Shown here: positions 45,132 to 57,470 of the stretch, in pieces | Layout: each line of letters starts with the position of its first letter | Position numbering within the stretch: position 1 is the first letter of the stretch | Assembly (NCBI GenBank): GCA_023213395.1 | Contig: CM041465.1 | Location: 35,843,741 to 35,907,740 of the forward strand | Source of the DNA: Cycas panzhihuaensis | Taxonomy: Eukaryota; Cycadophyta | DNA length: 64,000 bases | Direction: 5' to 3' | The notes under the pieces: model-generated | The model's input: only the letters and a program-made list of their open reading frames with translations | What the model was told of the DNA's origin: nothing | Databases searched by the model: none | Made by a program: the position numbers and the translations under genes

Positions 45132-46550
45132 CTCGAGAAACAGGCTTCAATATGTGTCAAACGACACCAAAACGATTGTCTTTTGGACAAAAATGCACCC
45201 CTGTGTCCTCCTCTAACTCAGGGGCAAACTCTAGAGGGCACCAAACACCGATTATGCACACATTAAGCAAGTCACCGACTGTTCCACCCTCACAACCGGC
45301 CACAAAATGCCCTTAAATGAACTCAAAGCAACCCTTGAGACACTTAAAAAATGCTCCAAGAATTGAGGACAGCTCCACAAGGCAATAGCGCACGGTCTCC
45401 AAGTCAAAATCACAAAGAATCTCCTCGATCTGCACTCAAAACAGGCCAAGAATGCTTCAATTAACTTCAAGGTACTTCACAATATAAAAATATCATATGT
45501 ATCAAAGGTCTAAGGGTCTCTTTTTATAAAGTTCAATTGAGAAGAATATACCAAAAGGTATATTCTATGGGTTGCGACTTTTTACAAAACACGCGACTCA
45601 ATAACTTAATGCACATGCCTTAAATCTCCGATAAATCAAATCTATGCAATTACTAAGGTCTTAAATTTAGTAAATATAGATCAAAATTTACAGATCAAAG
45701 AGTTGCAACGTTAAGAGATGGATAATGAAGAGGCACAACTGCCACAATGTATACACGGCCTGCAAGCATTACACAGACCTGCATTCACTTAGGCGGACCT
45801 GCGGACATTACATGGACCTCCACACACACCGTGACAAATTGAAGCTCAGACCGCCCAACAGCCACTCAAACACGCCCAGTCAACATAAAACATGCCCAGC
45901 CAACGCAACCAAGCGCCCAACCACCTCTTAACACAAAGATGTGGGTTGTATTTATGTATACAACTTACAATAAGAGGGCCTCACTCACATATAATAGCAC
46001 TACAACTCAAAATTCAGGCAGAGCTTGCTAAATAGCAACATGTATTGCTATATATTCAGTTCAGTCTCTGTACTACGGGCAAAAAACACTCCAAACAAGG
46101 CTCCAATCTCTCCCTTATACAAGAAAGGTGTATATAACAACAGTAAAAAGCTTCCCTTTTTTTGAATTTTATAGTGCTTAATTAGTAAATAACAAACTTT
46201 ATTGTATACATAGATGGTTGTCCTCATAGTTGTTGAATCACCATCAGTACGTGCTCTACAAGCTTGAATCAACCTTACAGATCATCAACCCGCTTTGGAT
46301 GGCCCCACACAAGCCAACTCATACCACAGATGTGGCCTTCACATCTGATTATTGACTCCAGTAGACCCTTATGCTTTATTGATTGATGATTTTCACTACC
46401 TCAACTACCACTGATATGTTGTGCCTACTTCTGCACATTGCTAGAGTTGATGGACCCTCAAGACAAGTTTTGGGTTTGACGGCTTCACCCTACAACTGGC
46501 AATCTCACCACTCTGCTCAACGTCAGGCTTCAGCTGTGTAGGACCCTACG
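45132..46550 (-). other. Copia F leader
   Basis: 1.4 kb between the primer-binding site and gag. It is richer in C on the plus strand near 45730-45930, with ACCTGC/ACATGGACC-type repeats. No coding domain recognised. Confidence 0.5.
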
Positions 46551-46562
46551 GCTCTGATACCA
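46551..46562 (-). other. Primer-binding site of Copia F
   Basis: TGGTATCAGAGC on the minus strand, exact, directly against the LTR end. Confidence 0.9.
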
Positions 46563-46918
46563 TATTCGGGAACATGAAATCGAACATGTATGTTCCCATC
46601 CGTAAAATCTTTAACTATACACAACAAGGAAACAAAAATACACACAGAATATAGATGCATAGTACATAGGATTTACGTGGGAAAACCCTTTTAGTAAAAA
46701 AACCCTCTACAAAAAATCCTTCTAGATCACATTGATTATTTCACAATTGATTTGATACATTGAATACACAAGGGCTCAAGGCCTTTATACTCTTCCAAGA
46801 GGTGTCACCTGATTAGGGTTGTAACCCTCCGAATAACTCGCACCTTTTTGCTTAATCACCTTAGTTAAACCACATTAACATTAACTTAGTGGCTTAACAA
46901 CCAACTGCCACGTTAACA
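46563..46918 (-). repeat. 5' LTR of Copia F (outer end tentative)
   Basis: The inner end is fixed by the primer-binding site (…CCCGAATA, probably a CA that became TA). The outer end at 46918 is the best TGTTAACG start. Between them is a block with GGGAAAACCC typical of plant LTR R regions. Confidence 0.6.
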
Positions 46919-46976
46919 CTCTACAGAAAGGCTTGGCTATGGTGCAACTCACATTCAAAACCAAATTAAGCATCCT

Positions 46977-47350
46977 TCAAGATGGAACTTTAGTGGGGAA
47001 ATGAGAGCTTGCATAACTACTAAAGCTTCCACAGAAGCAATTTAGAGTACAAAGATCATTCAGATGAAAAACAAAAGTAGGGAAGCAATGATCGAGCTGC
47101 TTCATTTTAGTCTTGATGGTTTTATCATTTTTATGATTGGCTTGCATCCACGCTTGCATACATTGAAGAGCTTGACTTGGCAGAGCATCACAAGCTTCGT
47201 TTATGTATTCAACAATTGGAAGGTCCCTTTCAATCGTGAGCACGAGAGTAGTGCCAAACTACCTACAGGCCAAATTCGGATCTCTTCATTTTTGTGCTTC
47301 GCTAGCATATTAAAGCACTCTTTCCAAAGCAGAGTACCCTTGCAGAATAA
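46977..47350 (-). pseudogene. Decayed coding fragment of unknown family
   Basis: A minus-strand frame from about 47350 to 46977 gives QGYSALERVL, YASEAQK, RDPNLACR, then LTIERDLPIVEYINEACDAL and MQAWMQANHKNDKTIKTKMK, with three stops that each differ from Gln or Trp codons by one transition. I recognise no family. It may be a relict exon or another retroelement ORF. Confidence 0.3.
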
Positions 47351-47783
47351 GAGGAGAAACAAGGAGAAGAAGAAGACAATATAGGGGAAACCATGTCTTT
47401 TCAATCTCCTATATTTGAGGTCAATTCTTCTTTGGACCAATAAGTTGAAATCTCTTCACTTAAAAGTGTAAACATCAAATTGGCACCATCAACATTCAAG
47501 TTGTAGAAGCATTTGGGTCCTAATTTTTGTGAACCCATTATTTACTACACCATGGACCCTCATTTATTTTATGATGATATCCATCCAAAAGGGGCACACT
47601 TCTTTAATACATGTTCCCACCTAATGAGAGATATGCACATGTCAACAAATGTAGTAGCAGTTTCTATATCATGGCACAAGGATGATGCATCTACATATGA
47701 CATTCTAGCAACGACAGGTGGTGGACACAAGCATTTTTGTATTAAATATTTTTTTAGGGCAAAGCATCTAAGGGGAGAGGGCA

Positions 47784-48126
47784 TGTGGTAAGCCTTCCCC
47801 ACATGTTAGAGGATTAACATATTAGGAGGTAGGTTAAGGGTTAAGGAGGTTATGGTAAGAAATATTTAATAATAAGGGAAATGTATGATTGGTTAGCTTA
47901 GCAGTAGAATAATATAATAATGGGGTGATCCTTCTATATATACGGTACCCTACTCATTGTAATCGCAAGTTGATTAATATAATTCTATTGAGGTTCACTT
48001 CAATGTCCTTTGGTTCTCATTTGGTGCTCTTCACATCCATCATCTGCCCCATCCACCTCCACCATTTTTGGTTTATCTTGCTTTATTTTTGTATATTGTA
48101 GGGGTAACAGGGGCAAGCCTGTTATA
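47784..48126 (+). repeat. LTR copy 1 of the miniature element
   Basis: It starts TGTGGTAAGCC, has a TATATATACGG box near 47936, and ends GTTATA where copy 2 has GTTACA. Confidence 0.8.
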
Positions 48127-48128
48127 GG

Positions 48129-48140
48129 TGGTATCTAAGC
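48129..48140 (+). other. Primer-binding site of the miniature element
   Basis: TGGTATCTAAGC matches the initiator-Met site at 10 of 12 bases, two bases after LTR copy 1. Confidence 0.75.
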
Positions 48141-48628
48141 AAGAACGAGTAAGGACAACCATATTGAAGTCCCATTGCCTACATCCCCTCCACATGGCAA
48201 TGTCTTCAATTCTCTCACCTTGCAAGAAGACAACATGTTGCACGATAGACAAGGTGACTTAATACATCACAAAGAAGACATTTCAATGCGCATCAACAAT
48301 AGTAAGGAGGAACCACCATCATCCTTCTCTCTCCAAGAGCATTTGGGATCATATTTTTGCAGATCCCCTTATTATTACTTCATGGACCCTTACTTCTTCT
48401 AGCATGAGCAAAAACAAACCAAGAGGGCATTTTTCTACATATTTCCATGGAGTAAGACACCTATATAGTAGGTATACACATCTTCAACTAGCAAGTGCAA
48501 AAATGACCACCTGTCTTTGGCTCAACAATGATCCATCCACCTTAAGCATTACGGTAGCAGTAGGTAGCGATTATAGGTCTTCTTGTAATGAGGTGCTTTG
48601 AGGGCAAAGCATCTAAGGGGGGAGGCGA
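48141..48628 (+). other. Internal region of the miniature element
   Basis: About 490 bp with a 75-codon frame (48175-48402) that has no recognised domain. It ends in the purine tract AAGGGGGGAGG (48615-48625). Confidence 0.6.
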
Positions 48629-48982
48629 TGTGATGATCCTTCATCACATGTTAGAGGGTCAATAGATTAGAAGGTTGCATGTTAGAGGGTTAATATGTTA
48701 GGAGGTTAAGGAGGATTTAATAATAGTGAAAATGTGGGATTGGTTAGCTTAGAGGTAGAATAATATAATAATTGGGTGATCTTTGTATAAATCCAACACC
48801 CTACTCATTGTAATGTTATTTTATGTTAATGAATCTTGTTTCCATTGAAGGTCACTTTGGTGTATCTTCCTTTCTCTTTGGTGCACTTCACATCCATCTG
48901 CCACTCCATCCACCTTCACCATTTTTGCACTCCCTTGGTCTATTTTGTATATTAAAGTGGTAACAAGGTCAAGCTTGTTACA
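48629..48982 (+). repeat. LTR copy 2 of the miniature element
   Basis: It starts TGTGATGATCC and ends GTTACA. It is similar to copy 1 throughout, with substitutions and small indels. Confidence 0.8.
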
Positions 48983-49099
48983 TGAAAGATCCATAATGTT
49001 TTCCATGTTTCATGTCTCAAAAGGGTAATTGGGCAACAAGTACAAGTGTAAACAAAACTACCTATATTAAACAAGGAGGGGCTACTTCAACTCAACCCG

Positions 49100-49276
49100 A
49101 AACGCATTCTCGACAGAAGAATCAGGCACCTAAGACCCAGGTAAATCATTGAGTACCTCATCAAATAGAAACAACTTTCACAAAAAGACACCACTTGGGA
49201 GAATGAGCACTTTGTCCAAGAACATCCTGAGATAAACAAGCTTTGAAGGCAAAGCATTTTTAAATGGAGGGAGACT
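49100..49276 (+). pseudogene. Gypsy chromodomain tail fragment
   Basis: Plus-strand frame IIEYLIK, TAG (where Trp is expected), KQLSQKDTTWENEHFVQEHP, then a Gypsy-like end. The IIEYLIKxK and TTWE motifs are those of a chromovirus chromodomain. A purine tract (TGGAGGGAGACT) follows at 49265-49276. Confidence 0.65.
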
Positions 49277-49640
49277 TGTTAGGAATCCAACCCCTAACTT
49301 ACCTTCTCTTATTTTCTCTTACATCTTTTGCTTCTTCTCTCTTCTTGATTTCCCCAATGCATAAGTGGGAGGATGATTAGCGACCACATGCTCTATATAT
49401 AGTCATGTAATCTTTGTAGTGCATTACTTTTGGAAGATTATTGATATTGTATGTATTGGGAGGTTGCCCCCTTGAAGGGTATTTAGAATATAAATACTTG
49501 CATTCTGCTGCTACTTTGTGTGTTATTTGCAATTGAAGGTATTTGATCCTACCAAGGAACACTAGATGATCTTTTAGACCCTTCAAATGGATAAAAGCAA
49601 GATCACATGCCAATCCAAAAAAAATGCCTTTGGCTTATGA
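49277..49640 (+). repeat. Probable 3' LTR after the chromodomain tail
   Basis: TGTTAGGAATCC starts right after a purine tract. A CTATATATAG box lies at about 49391. The right end is not defined. Confidence 0.45.
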
Positions 49641-51795
49641 ACCAAGGTGGCAGATTTAAAACATTTCACTAATGTAGTTTGATTTCAAAAAACATTAGGA
49701 GGAACACCACCAACCAAAAGAAAAATTTGCAATTTTTTTGAAATTTCTTGGCTCTTTACAAATATTTAATTGTTGCCTTCTTGCAAGTTGAGTCTTAAGT
49801 TGCGATTTTTCGTGCAACATCACTATTTAGGGATACCCACTAAGGCTCTTTTTACACTAAATAGTTTGATGTCTACCGTTGACTACTGCCAAAACTCCCA
49901 TGAGAATTTAAAAACTCTCCACAAGTCAAATTGAGTGGGTGATACCCACCATAACCAAACATTGAACTATTACCCTCTCACAACCACACTCTCATAGAAC
50001 TATCACCCTTTCTAAACATTGGTGGACCCGTTGAAGCTTTAACTGAGCACTTGAACAATCGCCCTCTCGCAATTACACACACACACAACACTATTGCCCT
50101 CTCTAGACACTAAATGAAGATGCACAGGAGATTGAAGAAAATAGACTTTAGATGGAGACACACCAATGTACCAACGTCATGATTTAGGATTAAAAGAACA
50201 TTGAAGTATTTTTAATAGTAGTTGACAAAGGACCTTCCCTTAAACCTCCAAAGATGGTCCTTTCAAGGGAGCGTAAGAAGAAACATAGGAATGGACCCCT
50301 AGTGCTCTAACACTATTAAAATCATAGATACTCTTGCACTTATGTACACATGAATAAGTCGACCTCCTCGTATTGCATGTAGTCTACCATACACATATAC
50401 AAAGTCACAAGTTACACATGAATGAAATTTGTCCATCATGCAAAGCTTGCTAAATAACTATTTGGAGTTCATAACAGTGAATAGAAAGAATGACTATGCT
50501 GCAAACATAGAAGGAAATGTACATTTAGAATGAACATTAATCTTAACACTTACTTGCCGCATATATTAGTTTTCTACTCTACCAAGAGATACATTAGGAT
50601 AGGAACAAAAAAAAAAGTGATAGAACCAATGTTAATGACTAATGAACCTACTAGATAAGCCTAGTGGGTTTGTACTAGTAATGCCTACTTATGGATAATA
50701 TGAATCCCTTGCATTCATCATGCCTCATTCTCATTCCACTCCATTTGTTTTGCATGCCCACCACATTGAACACATGGCAAACAAATAGGCAATACCACAA
50801 TATATTCTCAATAGGTTATCTATGGGAGGATAGACGCAAAGGCACTCCACCTATCGTTTCACTTGAGATATCAACAACCTACCTCCCTGAATTTTCAAGG
50901 CAAAACCACATAGCAAAGCTACACTCAACAGATGATCTCCTTCGTTAAATTTTAGGTGATTATACCATTGTGGAGGAGAATCTGGCCATTAATACCTCGT
51001 CCTTACATCTTTCTACCTCTTTCATTGCTTTTATTGCTTCCAGCTATATTACGCTTATGTTTACTCTTGTTGTACATTAGGATTTCTTTAGATTTACTGG
51101 CTTGGGGATGCATTAGACCACTAGCTAAAGGCATTTGATACAAGATACGTGTATAGCCCCATAGACCACTTTTGGTTGTCTATAGAGATCAAAACTTTCT
51201 TTTTTTCCTTACAATCCTGAACAAGGACGACTACAATCCCAACCACTGACAAGAGAAAAAGATACAATTTCCCTCCGTGAAAATTGTAAGTGTTTCTCGT
51301 GCCACGAGATTGGGCATACATACTAATTTTCCCTATTGATTTCACAAGAGATGTGATCAATTACATTTATTACAAAATTATAATGAAGGATGACCAAATA
51401 TCGATGATGATTAAATAACCAAAAAAACGATGAAGGCCAAAGTGATTGCCATTTTTAGGGCGATTTCTTCTCCAGTTTCCCTCAATGTGAACAGCACTCC
51501 CTGTTCATGAGCACTTTCAGCCAGTTTGTAGCTTCTTACGGGCCCATTTAGCCGCTTGTCTAAATTTTTATAAGACTGCATTCGATGATTAGGCTCCTAA
51601 AAATATAAGCAGCTTAATGATAGCAGGCTATTAGTTTGCGGCAGGAAGGGCCAAGAGAAAATATAAGGAGCCCTTAAGTGACCAGGCTATAAGTTTGCGG
51701 CAGAAAACTAGCAGTTCCATGCAACAGAGATTATAGGAAAAGTGCTCTCCTTGAATCTACTAAGAATAGGTTGGGGGAAGACAAAGCTTTGCGAT
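49641..51795. other. Unassigned stretch
   Basis: No gene recognised; small frames lack domains. A run of (AC)n at about 50078-50087 and a direct repeat at 51626-51712 are the only structures. Confidence 0.4.
51626..51712. repeat. Imperfect direct repeat
   Basis: AGGCTATTAGTTTGCGGCAG (from about 51634) recurs as AGGCTATAAGTTTGCGGCAG (from about 51683) about 50 bp later. It lies just upstream of the coding candidate at 51796. Confidence 0.8.
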
Positions 51796-52137
51796 ATGGA
51801 GATTAAGTGGCGTAGTTGTTCTGGTGGAGATGGTTCTCAATTGAGAGCAACTACTAACTTTGGTTATATCAAAGTAAATGAACGCTAACACAAAGTGGAA
51901 ATGACGCACCGTAAAGCTGGACCAACTGGTCCAGACAATTCTTTGCGACCTCTTCGTCGAAACCAAAGCCTGAAGCCAAGCTTAAAAGCCGAGCTTTCTG
52001 TATCTGCAGGTCCTCTTCCATTGTCTCCAACTCCAGAGCCAACGCCGCAACAACTACTCAATGTTTTTCTCTTGCCCGCCAATATTTTGTTCTGGCGGGG
52101 TCGAGTGGGGTCAAAACACGGGACACTTCGATGTTAA
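51796..52137 (+). pseudogene. Weak coding candidate, Pro/Ser-rich
   Basis: A frame from ATG 51796 (MEIKWRSCSGGDGS) is broken by a TAA at about 51886 and reopens at 51895 (MTHRKAGPTGPDNSLRPLRR, PLPLSPTPEPTPQQLL). The block is more GC-rich than its surroundings. No family recognised. It may be the first exon of a decayed gene or a captured fragment; the opposite strand is also open for 65 codons, so coding status is uncertain. Confidence 0.25.
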
Positions 52138-54904
52138 ATGCAATGTCATTTTTGACATCTTCACATTATGTTGCGTTATGGTACACCATGTTATGTTCAG
52201 ATATTCGACGTTGGGGGTTCTCTTTCCCTTGTCCTGAATAAAGCATCCATATACCACGTTGGTGGACTAGTACGTATGGTAAATCAAGAGCAACTACAAG
52301 GTGTTTATATGTCTATTAATATTGTTTCATAGAAATCCACGCATGGAAAACCTTGTTATGGAAGTTATAAGGATGTAAAATTAATAAAGTTGTATCATTG
52401 GTTCAATTATTGTTATTTAATGGTAGTGTGTTGTCATCAACTAATCAATGCCATTTGTTGCCTCCTTGAAAGAAAGGAGTCCTTAATGGTCCACCTTGCA
52501 GGGATAACTAGAATATACAACTAATGAGTTGTTTCTTAGTATTATTATTTTTATCCTTTATGTATGTAGCTTCTCAATTATAATTGCACTCTAACCATAT
52601 TGATGATAATGTTTAATATTGACAACAATTTTATAAAGGTTGATGTGAATGCCAAAATGTTCATAAAGGTTGATATGTTTATGTTTATAATTTTAAGACC
52701 TTATTTATGATGCTTGTCCTTTGAATCTTGTAAGTGAGTCTTGTTAATGCTTGTAAATAGTTTTCCTAAATCATTTATATATTTAATTTTTAAATTCCTC
52801 ATGCCAAGAATATTTAAGCATGGATTTATAGCTTCTATATAATTATGTGTCAAGGTGGGGTGGTTGCAATAAAATTACCATAACTTTTAGCTCATTCCAC
52901 TTTAGGTACCTTCTTATATACGTAATTTAATCTATACTCACTAATAATAGAACATACCATGTTACATGTTCACCCTTTACAAGTGAAGCGGGTTAAGCTG
53001 GTACTTAGAGTGTTAGTGATCAAAAGGTTAATGTTAATTATTAATTTATGTACATGGGTTGCTTATGCCTACCAATAGAATTTGAGGTTATTTTTTTCAC
53101 TAATAAGATTTGTTATAAAGAGGCCTCTTATGCCTATTTAAGACCAAATTTGTAAAAGAATAATTGTTGAGTCATGTTTTGTCCTTGAGAAGTTATACTT
53201 TAGTACTTCTTATTGGAGTTCATTCAATGTTCATTTGTGCTCAAAGTGCTCTCCAATAATCTAAGTTGTAATATGAATTCCATTTATAATAAAATTGAAG
53301 GTTGGCTACTATATTTCCTATTTTTTGTGCTTGAAATTAAAGAACTATTAGGGTTTGATGCATCTCGAGCAATATTAAAACCTGGTTTAGAATCCAACAA
53401 GAGCAATAAGCAAAATTGAAATAAGCTATAGAAGAAGGGGAAAAAAATTTCCCTTGGTGTATTACTACAAACCCTCATTTGAATTTTCTATTTTATTTGA
53501 GGTTTTATTGAATTTTATCTTGAGTCATTTAAGTTATAAGCGAGCAACAAGTCCCACCCATTCCTTCCCCTTTTATTAGTGGTTAGGTAGAGACCCTATG
53601 CCAAAGATCTTTAAATATCATGAGAATCTATTAATACTAAGCTAAGCATACATGGCCATATACTTGTGCATGAAGTGAAGTAGTATAACAATGCTTACGC
53701 AAGCTTCAAATAAAATCCAACTACGTAAGTAAGCTTCCACATATGTTTAGGTATATTAGAGGACCCCTATATGTTCCCTTACTAATGTAGATTAGGAAAT
53801 CTGTTAATTGTTTATCCCTTTGTGGTGTATAGTTAGTAGTTAGCACCTAGAAGTTACTCTTCATAAACACCCCTACATGATTGTTAACCTTGTAGTGACA
53901 TATATTCCTTCATAGATGGTGCCCTGAGATATTAGACTCAGTAACAATATCAATAATAAAATTTATCGAAAGGCTTACATAGCCAAATAATCCTCTAACA
54001 GTGTCTAGTAGGCTCCTTTATTCATCTACATAACATTCATTATAAAAGTATTTAGTATAAAAAAATTGTTGAGACTACTGCACTTCTAAAATAATTAAAT
54101 AAAAAATCGTTGAGACTATTATACTTCCAAAATAATAAAGTCTAAAATTATTGTGACTACTATACATTCAAAAATAAATCCTTGAAACTACAGGACATTT
54201 GAATATTAAAAATAACAATATAAAAGTACCATAGTGTAAATCTCAATGAGTAGTAACATTAAAGTATTAAATATATATAATTCATCTCCTAAGAATAAAA
54301 AAAAAGTTGAGAATTCCATAATCTACAATTTATTATTATATTCATGTCTAAACCTTTAGCACGATCTATCATATTCATGCTAGTCTAGTCTATTCATTGA
54401 GTTAGACTAGTCCACCTTCTTAAGCATCTTAAAAAAAAAAGTTGAATACTTATCCAATTCAGATGAAACCTACGTAGTTGGACTTAAAATAAAAAAAAAA
54501 AAAAAAAAAAATCAATGGTTGTAAAAATTACTATTAAAATTCATATATCTTATTTTAATTAGTATGTCACGTAAATCAACCTCCACTAAATTAACTTTTA
54601 TAGTTAGTTTTGAGGTATAATGACACCCACATCCCCTATAGGCTCTACCACAATAATTTTACCCCTAAACCTCACCTGCCTCATTTCAACAAGCTCTTCA
54701 CACTCTTCTAAGTGTATTAGATGATATTATTTATTATTTTTGGGGGCCAATAGGCTATAGGCACCCCCTCTCCCTTGTTCTCTCTGTTTATATAATCTCC
54801 CTACTTCCATATAATCCTTTCTTTCTATATTTTTCCCCCTTCTTAAAGTATTCTTTTTTTAAGCTATCCCACTTCTCAATGACCTTTTCTTCATTCATTT
54901 AATT
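52138..54904. other. AT-rich stretch without recognised genes
   Basis: No coding motif or RNA gene seen. The part 54000-54560 has many TAAAAT/TTGAGACTACT words and an A-run. Confidence 0.4.
54491..54511. repeat. A-run of 21
   Basis: Uninterrupted A21. It could be the tail of a plus-strand retroposed sequence, but nothing recognisable lies upstream. Confidence 0.8.
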
Positions 54905-55443
54905 ATGGATTTAGCTTCCATGGCACCCACACAGACAAAGTGCATCCAAACCTTAGAATCTCACATTAAAAGTTTATCAACCAGATTAAAGCCACTCAAC
55001 AACGAAGTTCTATTTGAACTCTCCAATGAAGTCTTGGGAATGAAACAAGAATTGAAGTAAGAAATTTAGGACTCCAACCAAATTCTCCAAGATAGTCTTA
55101 ATAAAAAATTAGATAATATACTCTTGACCATTAAAGCAAATATAGACACATCCACCTCCTATGCTCCTCCACCAATCCCACCTACCTCTAATAATGTGGG
55201 ATCCATCCCTCCACTTTGGCAATATCCTATATATTATAAGATCATAATACTAACATTTTGATCTAGATCTTAATAGGGATTCTACCATAAGTTAGACTAG
55301 TAAGTTAGAATCATACTTCTTGAATCTCACGTTGTTAGTAGAACAATTGGCATTTGCATAAATCCATTTAGATGGGAAGGCACATCATTAGTTTCAATAG
55401 CAGAAAATAAAGAACCTAAGAAGTAGACGTGGGACTTAGTTTT
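54905..55443 (+). pseudogene. Gypsy K gag, N-terminal part
   Basis: The start is chosen at the ATG at 54905 (MDLASMAPTQTKCIQTLESH). A coiled, charged N-terminus follows (FELSNEVLGMKQELK) with stops, then a Pro-rich linker (YAPPPIPPT) and INPFRWEGTSLVSIAENKEP. The text stops where the LTR of Copia J begins and continues in phase with the gag core at 63084. Confidence 0.7.
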
Positions 55444-55883
55444 TGATAGAATAGGCACGTGTACACAATCATAACATCACATGAACAGAAGAGAAATAAA
55501 AGAAAGAGACAATGCACATGTACACAGGATTGACAGGTGGAAAACCCCTTCTGGGGAAGAAAAACCACCTCCTAAGCTAGATTTTATTAATAAATAACTG
55601 AAACCAATATACAAAACAACAAACCCCCTAAAACAACCTTTGGTCAGGCATATGGACAGACCTCCTAGATTCCTGGAACTAACTCCATAAATCTAGGAGA
55701 TTAATAAATAGGACGGAGGTTCGTTGGAATACGGTTCCACATTTCAACGATCATCCACAAATCAATTAAATTAAACATAAGTTTATAATATTACAATCAC
55801 TTAAATTATTTTTAAGACATGTGACTAAATAATAACATTAAGAAACATAATAAAACATAAAGTTTGCATTATTTAATCTAATA
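55444..55883 (-). repeat. 3' LTR of Copia J
   Basis: Near-identical by eye to 62644-63083. The outer inverted end reads CTAATA where the partner has CTAACA. Confidence 0.95.
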
Positions 55884-55894
55884 TCCCCCTTTAA
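55884..55894 (-). other. Polypurine tract of Copia J
   Basis: TTAAAGGGGGA on the minus strand is directly next to the LTR. Confidence 0.9.
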
Positions 55895-55914
55895 TGTAAA
55901 CTTTAGTACTAGAG

Positions 55915-56430
55915 AGAAAAGAAGAGCTTCATCACGGTGATCCCCCTTTGATGGAGACTTCTTTTATCTGCAATAAATCTCTGAGATTTAAAAACTTTGG
56001 TTTAGTTAACGACTTCGTAAGAATGTCGAGAATCAGAACTGTTAGACAATAAGACAAACAAACAAGATTATCAGTAACTAAATTGCGAATAAAATGTTGA
56101 TGTAATTCAATATGTTTAGTTCTATAATGAGAAACAAGATTAGTAGCAATAGCAATTGCACCTTGATTATTAACTTTAATTCCAATTGAAGAGTTTAGAG
56201 TCAGATCAATTTCATTTAGTAGTGATTTTAGCCAAAGTGCTTCTTTACTAGCTTTGACTAATGCTCGATATTCAACTTCAGTTGTTGATAATGCTAATGC
56301 CTGTATTTTTTTGCTAGACCAAGTAATAAGTGAGGAATTAATAAAAAATACATAACTTAAAGTAGATTTACAATCATTTGAATCACACCTTGATCTAATC
56401 AGTATATCCAGTTAATGTTAGTGGTTTATT
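55915..56430 (-). pseudogene. Copia J RNase H
   Basis: Legible motifs: LITWSSKKIQALALSTTEVE, YRALVKASKEALWLKSLL, YRTKHIELHQHFIRNLV. The Copia RNase H DxQxAI box reads NNQGAIAIATN, so one catalytic Asp is changed. Several stops and frame changes. Confidence 0.85.
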
Positions 56431-57470
56431 ATAAAAGTTATAAGTTAAACCATAAAATACAGTATTATTTAGATAGCGTAAGATATGTTTAGCGGCTTTC
56501 TAATGAGATTCGTGTGGTTGTTGCATATAACAGGAGTATAAAGCAACAGCATAAGAAATATCAGGGTGAGTGTGAGTAAGATAGATTAGACTACCAATGA
56601 GTTATCTATATAGAGTTGGGTCACATAATAGAGTTAGATAATCAGTACAAAGTTTAACTCCTGATTGTAAAGGATTTGGTTTAGCATTTTCCATGTTAAA
56701 CCGTTGAATTAAATCGAGAATATACTTAGGTTGAGATAGTATTATATTTGATTAATTTTGATAAACTTATAAACTTAGAAAATAATGTAATAGACCTAAA
56801 TCGGTTATTTCAAATTTATTCATTAAAGTTGATTTGAGATGATGAATATTATGGGTTGATGATTCAGTGATAATAATATCATCAACATAGAGGATTAGAA
56901 TGGTAAGATTTTCATTTTCACGTTTAAAATAAAGATTTGGATCACTAATACATCTAGTGTATCAAATGTGGATTAAATAATCATCGACTTTGGTATACCA
57001 AGCTCGAGGAGCTTGTTTTAAACCATAAATAGATTTTTTAAATTTACAGACTAAATTAGGATTTTCAATGAATCCAGGTAGCTGTGACATGTAGATCTCT
57101 TCTTTGAGATCACCATTCAAGAAAATAATCTTAACATCCATTTTGTGGATTTCCCAACCAAATTTGGTTGCAAGAGCAATAATTGTCTTGATTGTATTCA
57201 TCTTTGTGACAGGGGCAAAGGTTTCATTATAGTTAATGCCATCTATTTGAGAAAATCCTTTGGCAACAAGATGAGCTTTATATTTTTCCACTGTGCTTGT
57301 TGAATTATATTTAGTCCTATAAACCCATTTACAGTCAACAATATTTTTCCCAGGTGGGAGAGGAACAAGATCCCAGGTTAAATTTTTAATTATAAAGAAT
57401 TCACCGCATAGCATCCTGCCATATAGGATTGTTGCTGGCTTATTTAAAAGTTTTGGGATCATTGTTTTCC
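56431..57470 (-). pseudogene. Copia J reverse transcriptase
   Basis: Open 57462-56962: WDLVPLPPGKNIVDCKWVYR, LVAKGFSQIDGINYNETFAP, KMDVKIIFLNGDLKEEIYMS, SIYGLKQAPRAWY. After a stop it continues with ILILYVDDIIIT (YVDD intact) and ITDLGLLHYFLSL. At FLNGDLKEE the family's usual SAFLNG reads IIFLNG. Confidence 0.9.

Larger units (their letters stand above)
44177..46918 (-). mobile_element. Copia F, 5' half fused to Gypsy E
   Basis: The minus-strand order is LTR, primer-binding site, leader, gag, start of protease, and then Gypsy RT of element E. Integrase, RT, RNase H and 3' LTR of F are absent. Confidence 0.8.
47471..48982 (+). mobile_element. Tandem miniature LTR element (internal-LTR-internal-LTR)
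   Basis: LTR copies at 47784-48126 and 48629-48982 enclose only about 500 bp of internal sequence with a primer-binding site and a purine tract. A second partial internal region with its own purine tract lies left of the first LTR (47471-47783) and is similar to 48331-48628. The size fits a TRIM-like, non-autonomous element; the arrangement fits unequal LTR recombination or an adjacent copy. The GCAAAGCATCTAAGG tail before each LTR resembles Gypsy C-terminal coding ends. Confidence 0.75.

Noticed and set aside
47784-48982. Satellite-type tandem repeat
   Set aside because: The primer-binding site, the purine tract and TG/CA-type ends show LTR-element structure instead.
54491-54511. Poly(A) tail of a LINE or SINE
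   Set aside because: No RT, endonuclease or tRNA-like sequence was found upstream; it may be simple sequence.
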